Source: Promethearchaeota archaeon (GTDB lineage: Archaea > Asgardarchaeota > Thorarchaeia > Thorarchaeales > Thorarchaeaceae). Taken from it: a stretch of DNA of 64,000 nt. The stretch is from positions 124,001-188,000 of the forward strand of contig WJMJ01000071.1 of the NCBI GenBank assembly GCA_014728035.1, in the 5' to 3' direction. Position numbers and translations under genes: made by a program. Of this stretch, positions 44,554 through 53,637 are shown one piece after another. Each line of letters begins with the position of its first letter. Position 1 is the first letter of the stretch. The notes under the pieces are model-generated. The model worked only from the letters and a program-made list of their open reading frames with translations, was not told where the DNA came from and searched no databases.

Positions 44554-45897
44554 TTAGACCATAGAACTCAGCACATCATCACAATGCGGGTCAAATAGAA
44601 AATCGTTGAAATGACCTCCAATTATTTCTCTTAGTTCTATCATTCGTTTCAATTTGGACTTGTCACTAAATGGCCATTTATGTTCAGGTTTAGGTGTTAT
44701 TTCCAGTTTCTCGGTTAATTTGACTATATTTAGAACTGTATCAAAGAGGTCTCTTCCAGTTGCATCGTCAGGTCGAATTTCTCTGGAATGCATAACAATC
44801 CCATATGCTGGAGTATTATCTCCTAGGTACCACTTACTTGGTGCATGACCGTACTTTGCAAAAGGTTCCAACCCGTGTTCTCTCAGAAGATTATCAATGC
44901 TATCAATTCCATCTTGCATTTTTCGAAGACTATTTTCATAGAATCCATACCCTTCAAAGAGTGCAATCTGGTTACCCTGTTTTGGATTTCGTTTTGGTAA
45001 TTTGATTCTGATGTCTTTCATTCGTTCAATCTCGTCATTATCAAGCTCTTCCAAATCAACTATATCGCATATTTCATCTTTAACGTAGTCTGGAAATTGT
45101 AGAATTAGCAATGGCGGTTTTAGTGAGCCTCTCACATCCTCATGTGCAGCTACTATGGATTCTCCATAACGTATCTTACTTTTTTTCTCAATCATTTCAG
45201 TAAGAGCTGTACCAAGATCAGTAGCATCGTCGAAATGTGCCAGTCCGCCAACAAGGGATTCCTTAGGAAATGGTTTGATTGCTAGACGTAATTCAGTAAT
45301 GAATCCTAGAGTTCCATGTGATGCAGCAATATCATGAATATTCATCTCAGCTTTGTTGAGTCGTTCTGCTAAAGACTTGTTCTCGCTTGTGACTCCTTCA
45401 TTATCTATAACTAATTTGGAACCATCATGAAGAATCACTGTAACACGTAATGTATTATCTCTCATTGTTCCATTAACCCAAGTATCATTTCCCCCTCCAT
45501 CCGTCGAGAGAATTCCTCCAACCGTTGCAATATCCCTACTACTTGGTGCAACCCATAGTTTCATTCCATGAGGTTCAAGGAAGGCGTTAATCTCATCGGG
45601 TGTAGCTCCTGGTTGTACATCAATATATGGTTGCTCAGAGTCTTTTGAAATAGTTAGTAAATCTGTCATACCAAGGCTGCTTAGCATTATTCTCTCATCA
45701 TTTCCACCAGTACATGCTCCACTTAGTCCGGACCCACCACCCTTGGGAGTTATGCTAACATCCATCTTTCGAGCAGTGGATATTGCTTGGATTACTTCTT
45801 GTTCGTTCTTTGGATAAAAGACTCCTTTAATCATCTTGAAATTTAGTCTGTAGTACATCGAAGCATTTGCGCCTATTGCAATATCTCGTAACTTCAT
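44554..45897 (-). CDS. GlcD-like FAD-linked oxidase (D-2-hydroxyacid dehydrogenase)
   Basis: A 447-residue FAD enzyme of the GlcD/D-lactate dehydrogenase family, oxidising 2-hydroxyacids. Seen: VFYPKNEQEVIQAISTARK, the FAD-binding loop VSITPKGGGSGLSGACTGG, ATVGGILSTDGGGNDTW, HGTLGFITEL, and a late GHAPSKWYLG. ATG 45897 is taken: GAGGAG sits 6 nt upstream and the preceding gene stops one nt before it, indicating translational coupling to the iron-sulfur partner. The C-terminus (FDPHCDDVLSSMV) lacks the usual NPGK ending, so it is slightly unusual. The pair probably passes electrons from lactate or glycolate to the HdrD-like subunit. Confidence 0.82.
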   Translation of the reverse strand: MKLRDIAIGANASMYYRLNFKMIKGVFYPKNEQEVIQAISTARKMDVSITPKGGGSGLSGACTGGNDERIMLSSLGMTDLLTISKDSEQPYIDVQPGATPDEINAFLEPHGMKLWVAPSSRDIATVGGILSTDGGGNDTWVNGTMRDNTLRVTVILHDGSKLVIDNEGVTSENKSLAERLNKAEMNIHDIAASHGTLGFITELRLAIKPFPKESLVGGLAHFDDATDLGTALTEMIEKKSKIRYGESIVAAHEDVRGSLKPPLLILQFPDYVKDEICDIVDLEELDNDEIERMKDIRIKLPKRNPKQGNQIALFEGYGFYENSLRKMQDGIDSIDNLLREHGLEPFAKYGHAPSKWYLGDNTPAYGIVMHSREIRPDDATGRDLFDTVLNIVKLTEKLEITPKPEHKWPFSDKSKLKRMIELREIIGGHFNDFLFDPHCDDVLSSMV

Positions 45898-45898
45898 T

Positions 45899-46999
45899 TC
45901 ATTCTCCTCTGAAAGACTGATCAATTAGTTCAACGATGTCCTTTGTTTTCAAATTTGTACCAAGTAGTTGTTCTCTACACGCAGGACAACACGTTATCAC
46001 CGTAGTGTTTTCCAAATTTTCTTTCTGTGCACGTAGTTGGATTATTTTATCACTTAAATTAGGGTCAGTTAATCTTAACAGACCTCCGCCTCCACAGCAA
46101 GATAATTCCATCTCTCTGTAGTCAATATCCATTTTCCTAAGTAAAGACCTTGGTTCCACTTTTACTTCGCACAATCGGTGCAACTCGCATGGATCATGAT
46201 ATGCGAATGATTCGGTTTGATTGTAACTGGGAATTTCATCGAGCAGTCTATCAAAGAATTGTGTGTGATGCAGTACTTCCGCATCCAATTGATGATGATT
46301 TCTAAGCTGCATCAGACATCCTGGACAACATGTTATCACCTGTTTGGCTTTTGCTGATTTGATAACTTGACGGTTATGTTTTTGCAGGTCTTTCGCTCCT
46401 TCTTCGTCTCCTGCTAAATCAAGTGGATGCCCACAACAGAATTCTTCAGCTCCCATGACAAGATATTTGATATCCAATTCTTCTAGCATTGTGATAAATG
46501 ACTTTAGAACATCAATTTGTGATCCCCTGAATGACATAAGACATCCCAGAAATACCATCACATCTGCAGTTTTTCCTTTTTCATAGAGTCGGTCTTCTAT
46601 ATTTGGGAAGCTCATTTCGATTTCATCAACCCAATAGATTGCCCTGTCATCCATTGGGAGTCCATAGATATTCCTTACATTTGCTAAAGCATTCTTTAAT
46701 GCATCTAGATATTCGAACTCTTCAGGAGCAGTTTCATAGGCTTTAGCTCTTTGTTTGTGCCAGATCTGAAGCAAATCAACATCAGAAGAGCATATCTCCG
46801 CACATTTTCCACACATAGAGCATTGGAATAGAAGTCTGCGAAATTCTTTTGCCAGTTCTGCATCATCTTCAATTTCGTCCATAACTTGTAATAGGTAATT
46901 TTTTCCTCGGGGAGAGAATTGTTCTTCTCCAATTGCATCAAACATGGGACAGAATTTTACACAGGATCCACATCTAACACATTTATCATATGACATCAA
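45899..46999 (-). CDS. HdrD/GlpC-like iron-sulfur protein with two CCG domains
   Basis: An electron-transfer subunit of 366 residues. Seen: two 4Fe-4S ferredoxin motifs (CVRCGSCVKFCP and CSMCGKCAEICS) and two cysteine-rich CCG domains (FCCGHPLD with CCPGCLMQ; SCCGGGGLLR with CCPACREQL), the latter as in HdrB/HdrD and GlpC, where they hold a non-cubane cluster. Family knowledge: such subunits pass electrons from the FAD protein to quinone, a disulfide or another carrier. It is upstream of, and coupled to, the GlcD-like gene, so the two form one complex. Confidence 0.87.
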   Translation of the reverse strand: MMSYDKCVRCGSCVKFCPMFDAIGEEQFSPRGKNYLLQVMDEIEDDAELAKEFRRLLFQCSMCGKCAEICSSDVDLLQIWHKQRAKAYETAPEEFEYLDALKNALANVRNIYGLPMDDRAIYWVDEIEMSFPNIEDRLYEKGKTADVMVFLGCLMSFRGSQIDVLKSFITMLEELDIKYLVMGAEEFCCGHPLDLAGDEEGAKDLQKHNRQVIKSAKAKQVITCCPGCLMQLRNHHQLDAEVLHHTQFFDRLLDEIPSYNQTESFAYHDPCELHRLCEVKVEPRSLLRKMDIDYREMELSCCGGGGLLRLTDPNLSDKIIQLRAQKENLENTTVITCCPACREQLLGTNLKTKDIVELIDQSFRGE

Positions 47000-47247
47000 A
47001 TGAACTCCAGATATTCTATTTGTAAATATTCATTTTGCACTAAAGAGACTTGCCTTCTGATAGTTTTTCATTTTTAATGCATAGTGTTCTTACTTCCTTA
47101 GTGGTAGGATATTGATTAATATGAAAGATTGATATCCAATTTGGATACTGAATTTGGTTGAAAAAGCCTGCTTATTTCGACGCATATTTATTATGATTGT
47201 ATTTGTTTTTCATTGTAGACGATATCCAGCTTAGGAAATGATTTGCC

Positions 47248-49218
47248 ATGAATCGCAAAAAAGTAGGTGCAGTAGCATTATTGATATTATTTGCTACTAG
47301 TGCTCTCGTGATATTTTATCTGCTCAATACTGACCCTATTGGACCAAATTCTAATGATGAAACTGAAATTCAACCTCATGAATTCAATGAGCTGAATTGG
47401 TGGGATGTCGCATATGAGTTGGATTCATCATCTGCTTATCTTACCGTTGTAGGAGTACTAGGGAATTCATACCGAAATCGAGTCATGGAAAGCACAAGAT
47501 ACTACGATGCAGCAGAATACATGATTGACAAATTTGAGGATTTAGAAGTAGAGGTTTCATATTGGGGTGAACATGATAGTGTTGTAGCTCATCAGGAAGG
47601 TTATGGTTCTGATAATCGTGCAATTGTCTTCATGGCTCATCTTGACACCTATCCTTCTGTAGCTGGAGTGAATGATAATGCTGGCGGTGTTGCTACAGTA
47701 TACCAAGTTGCTTCCACATTAACGCAATATCGTTTACCCGTTGATATCTACTATTGTTTGACAAATGGAAATATGCAATGGCATGATGACCAAGAGAAAA
47801 ATAGAGCTCTGTGGGGATCAAATGAGATTTCTGCGCGATTAGTAGATGAAGGTGTGGATGTTATCGCCTTTTTCAATTTGTATCATCTGTTATTCTATTC
47901 AGAGGTTCAAGATGAGGGCCGACGATTAATAGCGGAACATCGTTCTCCTGACCTTTATGGATACCATAATACAACTCAATTGGTTGATATCTTCTCTCAA
48001 TTTATGAGGCGATCCGGTATTGATATTGTATACCCCTTAGTGAAAATGAATAACGACAATGATCAAACACCTTTTTGGGATGCTGGTTTTCCCGGATTCA
48101 GTATATATGGAGGCCATAACATAGACCCAGATTTTCCTCCAAGTGACATTGTCACTTCTCCATATTATAATCATACTCAAGCACAACTTGCAGGAAAAGC
48201 TGTAGCAGCTACTGCTGTATATATTGCATCTCAAGGCAACGGTGAAAATGTCAAGTTCAAGTTCGAATCAACGCTGAGCCCTCGAAAATCTGGATTTCTC
48301 CGTACAGTACTCAATATACCTCAGAGTCTTCAAGTGAATTGTACTGCAAATGAAGCAAGCTCTATTGAAATTACAGCTCTTGCTGAAGATACCATTGTAT
48401 TCCAAGAAACATATGATAATGAAACATCCTTTCAATTTAGTATAGATGAGATCCCAATTGGTCAATTTAGTATTAAAGTTCGAAATCGAGATGATAATTC
48501 AACTTGGGTTGGTGTATATATCGAATACGAGTCCGATATCGATGGTGATGGAATCCTTGACGCAGATGAGTTTTCCTGGCCTGATCCGACTCCTCCTTTA
48601 GACTGGGACTATGATGGGCTTCCAGATTCTGAAGAAAAAAAGGCTGGGACTGATATCTTTGTTTGGGATACCGACCAAGATGGTATCAAAGATGGTATCG
48701 AAGTTAAATATGGTATGGACCCACTTTTAGATGACACGAAAGACGACCTTGATGGAGATGGCATCCCAAATTATAGAGAGATAGAACTTGGCTCATTTCC
48801 AAATAATCCCGATAGCGACAATGATACTATCCCTGATACCTGGGAGTATGAATTTGGAACCGATTTAATGTCAGATGACCGCAACTTGGATTATGATAAT
48901 GACTCTTTAACCAATCTCGAAGAATATCAATACGGGTCTGATCCGTTTCGCGTTGATGGAGATTTTGATGGGATATCTGATGTACATGAAATAGAATTAG
49001 GAACGAACCCTCTGAGTGATGACACAGACAAGGATGGGATAAATGACCGTATCGAGGTCATTGATGGTCTAAATCCACTTGTTCCTGATAGAGATGTTGA
49101 CTTTCAATTAGACGGAAATGACCAAAATCCACGTCTGAATGCCATTCTTGTTATTGGAATACTGACACTGATACCCGTTGGTATTGGTACTTTTGTCTTC
49201 TGGCGCAGACTTGAATAA
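47248..49218 (+). CDS. Membrane-anchored M28-like peptidase with calcium-binding repeats
   Basis: A 656-residue extracellular enzyme. N-terminal helix (VGAVALLILFATSALVIFYL) as signal anchor; an M28 (aminopeptidase) domain ~50-335 with the zinc-ligand regions FMAHLDTYPSV (H131, D133) and GVNDNAGG (D143), then LWGSNE and a late HNIDPDFP; a beta domain; about six thrombospondin type 3-like Asp-rich repeats (~430-620, DIDGDGILDADE, DWDYDGLPDSEE, NLDYDNDSLTN) that bind calcium; and a C-terminal helix (AILVIGILTLIPVGIGTFVF) ending in RRLE. The arrangement places peptidase and repeats outside the cell. The substrate may be peptides or surface glycoproteins. Confidence 0.8.
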   Translation: MNRKKVGAVALLILFATSALVIFYLLNTDPIGPNSNDETEIQPHEFNELNWWDVAYELDSSSAYLTVVGVLGNSYRNRVMESTRYYDAAEYMIDKFEDLEVEVSYWGEHDSVVAHQEGYGSDNRAIVFMAHLDTYPSVAGVNDNAGGVATVYQVASTLTQYRLPVDIYYCLTNGNMQWHDDQEKNRALWGSNEISARLVDEGVDVIAFFNLYHLLFYSEVQDEGRRLIAEHRSPDLYGYHNTTQLVDIFSQFMRRSGIDIVYPLVKMNNDNDQTPFWDAGFPGFSIYGGHNIDPDFPPSDIVTSPYYNHTQAQLAGKAVAATAVYIASQGNGENVKFKFESTLSPRKSGFLRTVLNIPQSLQVNCTANEASSIEITALAEDTIVFQETYDNETSFQFSIDEIPIGQFSIKVRNRDDNSTWVGVYIEYESDIDGDGILDADEFSWPDPTPPLDWDYDGLPDSEEKKAGTDIFVWDTDQDGIKDGIEVKYGMDPLLDDTKDDLDGDGIPNYREIELGSFPNNPDSDNDTIPDTWEYEFGTDLMSDDRNLDYDNDSLTNLEEYQYGSDPFRVDGDFDGISDVHEIELGTNPLSDDTDKDGINDRIEVIDGLNPLVPDRDVDFQLDGNDQNPRLNAILVIGILTLIPVGIGTFVFWRRLE

Positions 49219-49229
49219 AATAATGAAAA

Positions 49230-49260
49230 GGACACAACTGGCGAGTTTTCGCCAGTGTCC
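49230..49260. terminator. Strong stem-loop between convergent genes
   Basis: GGACAC and CTGGCGA (49230-49244) pair with TCGCCAG and TGTCC (49249-49260) around a short loop. It lies between the peptidase stop and the malic-enzyme stop and may terminate both. Confidence 0.6.
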
Positions 49261-49275
49261 TTCTAGTCTTTGAAA

Positions 49276-50637
49276 CTATGTTTTTGGTGCCTTTGGAATG
49301 TGGCCTTTTTCGTAGAGAATCTCAGATGATGCACGAGCTGCTCTAATAATTTCCTCTGCATGTTTGTAGAGGTCCTTTTCGTCCCACTCCTTTCTTGCAA
49401 TTCCCTGTTCAATAGCTTTCATTCCAACTGCAGTAGCTTCAGCGGGATAGAGTTCCCACTGATCCATGGTTGGGATGACCTTCTTTTCGGTAGCTTCTTT
49501 TGCTCCAAGGTCTGCAAGTGCTTTTGCTGCTGCAACACACATCTCATCTGTAATGGTAGTAGCTCTTACGTCAAGAGTTCCACGGAATATTCCTGGGAAT
49601 CCTAATGAGTTGTTAATCTGATTATCAAAATCACTTCTACCAGTTCCTACAATTCTTGCACCAGCTTCTTTGGCATCCCATGGCCATATCTCAGGTAGTG
49701 GATTAGCACAGGCATACACAATCGCATCATTTGCCATCTTACTTACCCATTCCTTTTTCACAGTACCTGGTTTTGGTCTGGATGCGGTAATAAGCACATC
49801 AACGCCTTCTATAACCTCTCCAAGGTCTCCGGTCATTCTATCTGGGTTGGTCTTTTGAGCCAAGTCATACTTGAACGTATCATAGTCCTTTTCTTCGACA
49901 ATATCTTCACGGTCTGAGTAGATTGCACCTTTGCTGTCGACCATTACAACATTCTTGGGATCCACACCAGCAGCAAAAAGTAAGTATGCAGTTCGCGTAT
50001 TAGCAGCACCAACACCAAGCATAGCTACACGAATGTTCTCCATATCCTTTTTGACTACATTCAGACCTCCCATGACTCCTGCGAGTACTACTGTTGCTGT
50101 ACCTTGAGCATCATCATGCCACACTGGAATTGTCACTTCTGGGTCATTTCGGAGTTCTTCAAGGACTTTGTAACATTTTGGCTTTGAGATGTCTTCTAAG
50201 TTAACACCACCAAAGGATGGTTGGAGCAATTTCACAGTCTTGATTATCTCGTCAGCATCTTTTGTATCAAGACATACTGGCCAAGCATCAACGCCACCCA
50301 GATACTTGAAGAGGATTGCTTTCCCCTCCATAACTGGACCAGCTGCTTCAGGACCAATATCTCCAAGTCCTAGTACACGAGTTCCATCACTGACCACTGC
50401 TACCATGTTCCCTTTGTTCGTCATTTCGTAGACCTTTGCTGGGTCTTCCTTGATAGCGGTGCATGCTTTGGCAACACCTGGTGTGTACCATATTGCAAAA
50501 TCATCAAAGCTACGTACCGGAGCCTTACCAATAGACTGTATCTTCCCCTTGTAGAAAGGGTGTAAGATCATCGCGTCTTTGCCAGGCTTTTCGGCTTTCT
50601 TCTTAAGTTCTTCAACTGATAGTTTCTCTTCAGGCAT
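49276..50637 (-). CDS. NAD(P)-dependent malic enzyme
   Basis: Decarboxylates malate to pyruvate with NAD(P). Seen: ALVEEL-type N-terminus, the conserved YTPGVAKAC, VSDGTRVLGLGDIGPEAAGPVMEGKA, PVCLDTKDADEII, VWHDDAQGTATVVLAGVMGG, the dinucleotide-binding VAMLGVGAANTRTAYLL, and ANPLPEIWPWDAKEAGA. Length 453 residues matches the short prokaryotic class. ATG 50637 is taken over in-frame TTG 50643. A hairpin (GATAGG at 50662 pairing with CCTATC at 50679) lies in the leader. Confidence 0.93.
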   Translation of the reverse strand: MPEEKLSVEELKKKAEKPGKDAMILHPFYKGKIQSIGKAPVRSFDDFAIWYTPGVAKACTAIKEDPAKVYEMTNKGNMVAVVSDGTRVLGLGDIGPEAAGPVMEGKAILFKYLGGVDAWPVCLDTKDADEIIKTVKLLQPSFGGVNLEDISKPKCYKVLEELRNDPEVTIPVWHDDAQGTATVVLAGVMGGLNVVKKDMENIRVAMLGVGAANTRTAYLLFAAGVDPKNVVMVDSKGAIYSDREDIVEEKDYDTFKYDLAQKTNPDRMTGDLGEVIEGVDVLITASRPKPGTVKKEWVSKMANDAIVYACANPLPEIWPWDAKEAGARIVGTGRSDFDNQINNSLGFPGIFRGTLDVRATTITDEMCVAAAKALADLGAKEATEKKVIPTMDQWELYPAEATAVGMKAIEQGIARKEWDEKDLYKHAEEIIRAARASSEILYEKGHIPKAPKT

Positions 50638-50661
50638 AATCAAGCCTCTAACTGGTCATCG

Positions 50662-50684
50662 GATAGGCCGAAAAACGTCCTATC
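50662..50684 (-). promoter_or_regulatory. Leader hairpin upstream of malic enzyme
   Basis: GATAGG (50662-50667) and CCTATC (50679-50684) form a short stem, 25-47 nt ahead of the malic-enzyme ATG. Possible operator or leader structure; no known element recognised. Confidence 0.25.
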
Positions 50685-50832
50685 TTGCATGCTTGACCCC
50701 AACGTATCCCTGATTTTAATCTATGCTTTGCGTCACTCTAGGAACCTTCAGATTATGCTCGTTGTCGAGAAAAATTATTACTACATAGATATATTATATA
50801 TACTGATAGTATGTTTTGGTTGAAATAGGAGA

Positions 50833-51442
50833 ATGAAGAAAGAGCCCCTTATTTATCATGATATTCATCGAATTTATAATCGTTTTATTCTCGTCAGACT
50901 CCCTGCAATATTAACTGTGGTTTGTCTGTTCGAGTTATTCGCTAACTCTGGAATACGATGTATTGAATGCTATATTCGTTGACTTCAACGCTTAGCTAAT
51001 GAATTTTGATAGTAGAAAACCAATCAGTTTTCAACTGGATTAAAATGTGTTGGTAATATTTGGTAAGTGCATTGGTGTGGAATTAGGAACTATCGTCTGT
51101 ATCTATTTCACCAGTTTCATCATTTCTCATTATTTCCTTCCCTCATACAGTTATTCTTCTAGACTCTTCGACATTTGTTGCTTATCGCTCACTTTAATCA
51201 ATATCCGCGAAGTGATTGGACAATCAAAATCCAAGACTGATTTGAAAGATGGTATCATATCAGTTGTAACTATCTTCATTTTTGTGGAATCTATTCTATT
51301 ATCACGCGGATTCTACGAATTTGATCTAAGCGATATGGTGAAGTATGAAATCTGGGTAGAAGCAAGAAACGATTCCAACGGATATCTGATTCTTTTTCTA
51401 GATGTATCAAGTTATCCTTGTAATTGCATCTATTGGTATTGA
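50833..51442 (+). pseudogene. Possible decayed membrane-protein gene
   Basis: Two hydrophobic fragments in different frames, 50833-50982 (49 codons, with AGGAGA just upstream) and 51047-51442 (131 codons, segments like LGTIVCIYFTSFIISHYF and GIISVVTIFIFVESILL), separated by stops. Together they read like one small polytopic membrane protein broken by frameshifts. It is also possible that only the second fragment is real. No family recognised. Confidence 0.3.
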
Positions 51443-51959
51443 AGTCTTAATTTTGGACTTGTGATCAAGGATGAGGTAAGATTTGGAATCATCTAATGAA
51501 ACTAAGATACTGCTTGACCGCTTGATACTCATTCGAAGAAGGTAGCCTTATTTCAAAGTCATAAATGCATCTCAAAATGTTAGTCACTCAGTTTGTTTTG
51601 GGAATTAAATGGAATACTGACTTCATCCTTTGTGCTTCAATTCTAGTAAAGATTGTAACTGAATGGTACGGACTCGGTAACCTGCTTTTTTGAGGTCTTA
51701 ATTTATATGATCCTCCATGATGCAAGGAGTACTGAACTCCATTATTCTATCTGTAGCATTCTACTATCTTTTAGTAGAAATCATATCTTATTCGGGCTGA
51801 AATATAAAAAAATCGTAATCATGATATGCTATACAAATTAACTTCTAAATTATAAAATCATTTTAGAATGGTCAAGAAATTTGTGAGATGTGCAATAACA
51901 TTGCTCAAAATAGGCTTATATGATTATCTTGAAGGTTGAACATGGTGATAATATGATTG

Positions 51960-52382
51960 ATGAATCAGCTTGGACCCCCCTGTATTTTTGAATTTGCATC
52001 TGAATCCGACAAAATTATTGGCAGCCCATATGAAGCTTCACTTGTAGAGAATGCATCAGGTGTCGTGTTAGCCTATGTCCTTCCAATTCCATCAAAAGTT
52101 GGAAATCGTAGATTAAATATATTGGGTCTTCGGATTGGTCTGTCTTATGCAGATGGATCTAATAAAGTGATAAGACAGCAAATCCGTGGAATAAAGGACC
52201 GTGGAGCGAAAGCGGTTTGGGAACATGAAGCAGATATTACAGAACATAAACGACTTGAACATAGTTTCAATCCAATTGATATGAGTGGTTTTCATGCAGT
52301 GAAAGCTTTAGTATATCTCGAAGGAGTGAAGAAACACGCAGTACGAATCGGTTATGTATCCATTCTCACTGATTATAGATGA
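51960..52382 (+). CDS. Hypothetical protein
   Basis: A 140-residue soluble protein without a recognised family. The middle contains VLAYVLPIPSKVGNRRLNIL and GLRIGLSYADGSNKVIRQQI, and the end is strand-rich (AVKALVYLEGVKKHAVRIGY). Two starts compete: ATG 51960 (MNQLGPPCIFEF) in the long frame, or ATG 51953 (MIDESAWTP), which has a better GGTGAT site upstream but reaches a stop after 12 codons. A run of six C at 51975-51980 separates them; one C fewer would join MIDESAWTP to CIFEF. The true N-terminus is therefore uncertain. Confidence 0.6.
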   Translation: MNQLGPPCIFEFASESDKIIGSPYEASLVENASGVVLAYVLPIPSKVGNRRLNILGLRIGLSYADGSNKVIRQQIRGIKDRGAKAVWEHEADITEHKRLEHSFNPIDMSGFHAVKALVYLEGVKKHAVRIGYVSILTDYR

Positions 52383-52567
52383 TTTGACATTGCAATCAAT
52401 CCGGAGAGGTTATTTTAAATAATCTCTTTCTCTTTTTTTCCTTAATTCAAAAATCACGTTTTTCAAAATCGGTTTTAGGATATCACTTCATTATAATCTA
52501 AATATCTAATCAATCTTTGTTTTGAACACTCCCTGTCTTGATTTCCATCATCAAATAAAGAGTTTAT

Positions 52568-53041
52568 CTAGAGTTTGAGTCCCCAGTAACTAGTAATTTG
52601 TTCAGCATGTTGACTAGATTTAACTTTTTCAATTCCTTCAGATCCACCAAAAATTGCCTCAATCTTCCCCTCTTCATCGATCAGATACGTAATTCTTTTC
52701 ACACCTAATCCAAGAATACTCAATCTACTTTTCGCTCCATACAGTTCTGCAATCTCCAAGTTTTCATCCATCAGAAGCGGAAATGGCAGATTGTATTTTT
52801 CCTTGAACTTGATATGAGATTTCGCATCTCCCCCAGAAACCCCAAAGATAGGAATATCTGAATCCTGAAATATAGTGTAACTATCTCTTATTGAACAAGC
52901 TTCTGCTGTACAACCAGGGGTTTCATCTTTTGGATAAAAGTAGAGAACTATTTTCTGCCCTCTATAATCGCTAAGTTTGAATTTCTCTCCCGACTCGTCA
53001 ACTGTTTCAAAATCTGGTGCTTGATCTCCAATACTTGGCAT
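52568..53041 (-). CDS. bcp: Bcp/PrxQ-type peroxiredoxin, copy 2
   Basis: A thiol peroxidase of 157 residues that reduces peroxides. Seen: IGDQAPDFETVDESGEKF, VLYFYPKDETPGCTAEACSI with the peroxidatic Cys and a second Cys five residues later, and FGGSEGIEKVKSSQHAEQI. ATG 53041 has GAGGGGG upstream; an in-frame start at 53071 would overlap the preceding gene. It follows a close paralogue (53053-53535) on the same strand with 11 nt between, so both belong to one operon. Confidence 0.88.
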   Translation of the reverse strand: MPSIGDQAPDFETVDESGEKFKLSDYRGQKIVLYFYPKDETPGCTAEACSIRDSYTIFQDSDIPIFGVSGGDAKSHIKFKEKYNLPFPLLMDENLEIAELYGAKSRLSILGLGVKRITYLIDEEGKIEAIFGGSEGIEKVKSSQHAEQITSYWGLKL

Positions 53042-53052
53042 AATATCCCCCT

Positions 53053-53535
53053 CTAAAGCTTTAGACCCCAAAAGTTAATGACCTGATCTGCATGTTCTTT
53101 AGTCTTAACTTTCTCAATTCCTTCAGGTCCTCCGAAAATACCTTCTATCTTTCCATCTTCATCTATTAGGAATGTGGTTCGTACAATACCCATATACTCT
53201 TTTCCATACATTTTCTTCTTCTTATACACATCATATAATTTTGCTATCTGAAAATCTTCATCCATTAAAAGAGGAAATGGCAACTCGTATTTTTCTTTGA
53301 ATTTCCTATGGGACTTCTCAGCTCCACCTGAGATTCCTAAAACTGGTATCTCATTTCCATGAAATACATCAAATTGATCTCTGATTGAACAGGCTTCAGC
53401 AGTACATCCCTTTGTGTTGTCTTTAGGATAGAAATATACCATGACTTTTTTACCTCGAAAATCTTCTAACCGTATTTGGTTTCCTGATTCATCTTTTGTT
53501 TCGAATTCTGGAGCTTTGTCTCCGACCTTCAGCAT
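53053..53535 (-). CDS. bcp: Bcp/PrxQ-type peroxiredoxin, copy 1
   Basis: A 160-residue peroxiredoxin of the same family: VGDKAPEFETKDESGNQI, VYFYPKDNTKGCTAEACSIR with both Cys of the PrxQ pattern, GGPEGIEKVKTKEHADQVIN and the same ending FWGLKL. It differs from copy 2 by Lys for Pro in the NTKGCT active-site turn and by a longer loop (YDVYKKKKMYGKEYMG). Tandem duplication with divergence is evident. It is the first gene of the two-gene operon. Confidence 0.88.
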   Translation of the reverse strand: MLKVGDKAPEFETKDESGNQIRLEDFRGKKVMVYFYPKDNTKGCTAEACSIRDQFDVFHGNEIPVLGISGGAEKSHRKFKEKYELPFPLLMDEDFQIAKLYDVYKKKKMYGKEYMGIVRTTFLIDEDGKIEGIFGGPEGIEKVKTKEHADQVINFWGLKL

Positions 53536-53637
53536 CTTTTTCCACTCCTAATATAACAATAGTTAATTATCTCCTTATTAAGTTTTTCAATGATATAAAT
53601 TCAGAAGACAATCCGGCAACCTTAAAGAGAAAACATA

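Larger units (their letters stand above)
50644..51952. other. Gene-poor AT-rich interval with degenerate reading frames
   Basis: About 1.3 kb with no secure gene. Contents: a TATA-like tract near 50791; a 49-codon frame at 50833-50982 after AGGAGA (MKKEPLIYHDIHRIYNRFIL start, then hydrophobic); a 131-codon hydrophobic frame at 51047-51442 in a different frame; short frames broken by stops between them; and a small hairpin at 51760-51778 (TCTACTA/TAGTAGA). The pattern is consistent with a decayed membrane-protein gene. Confidence 0.4.
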
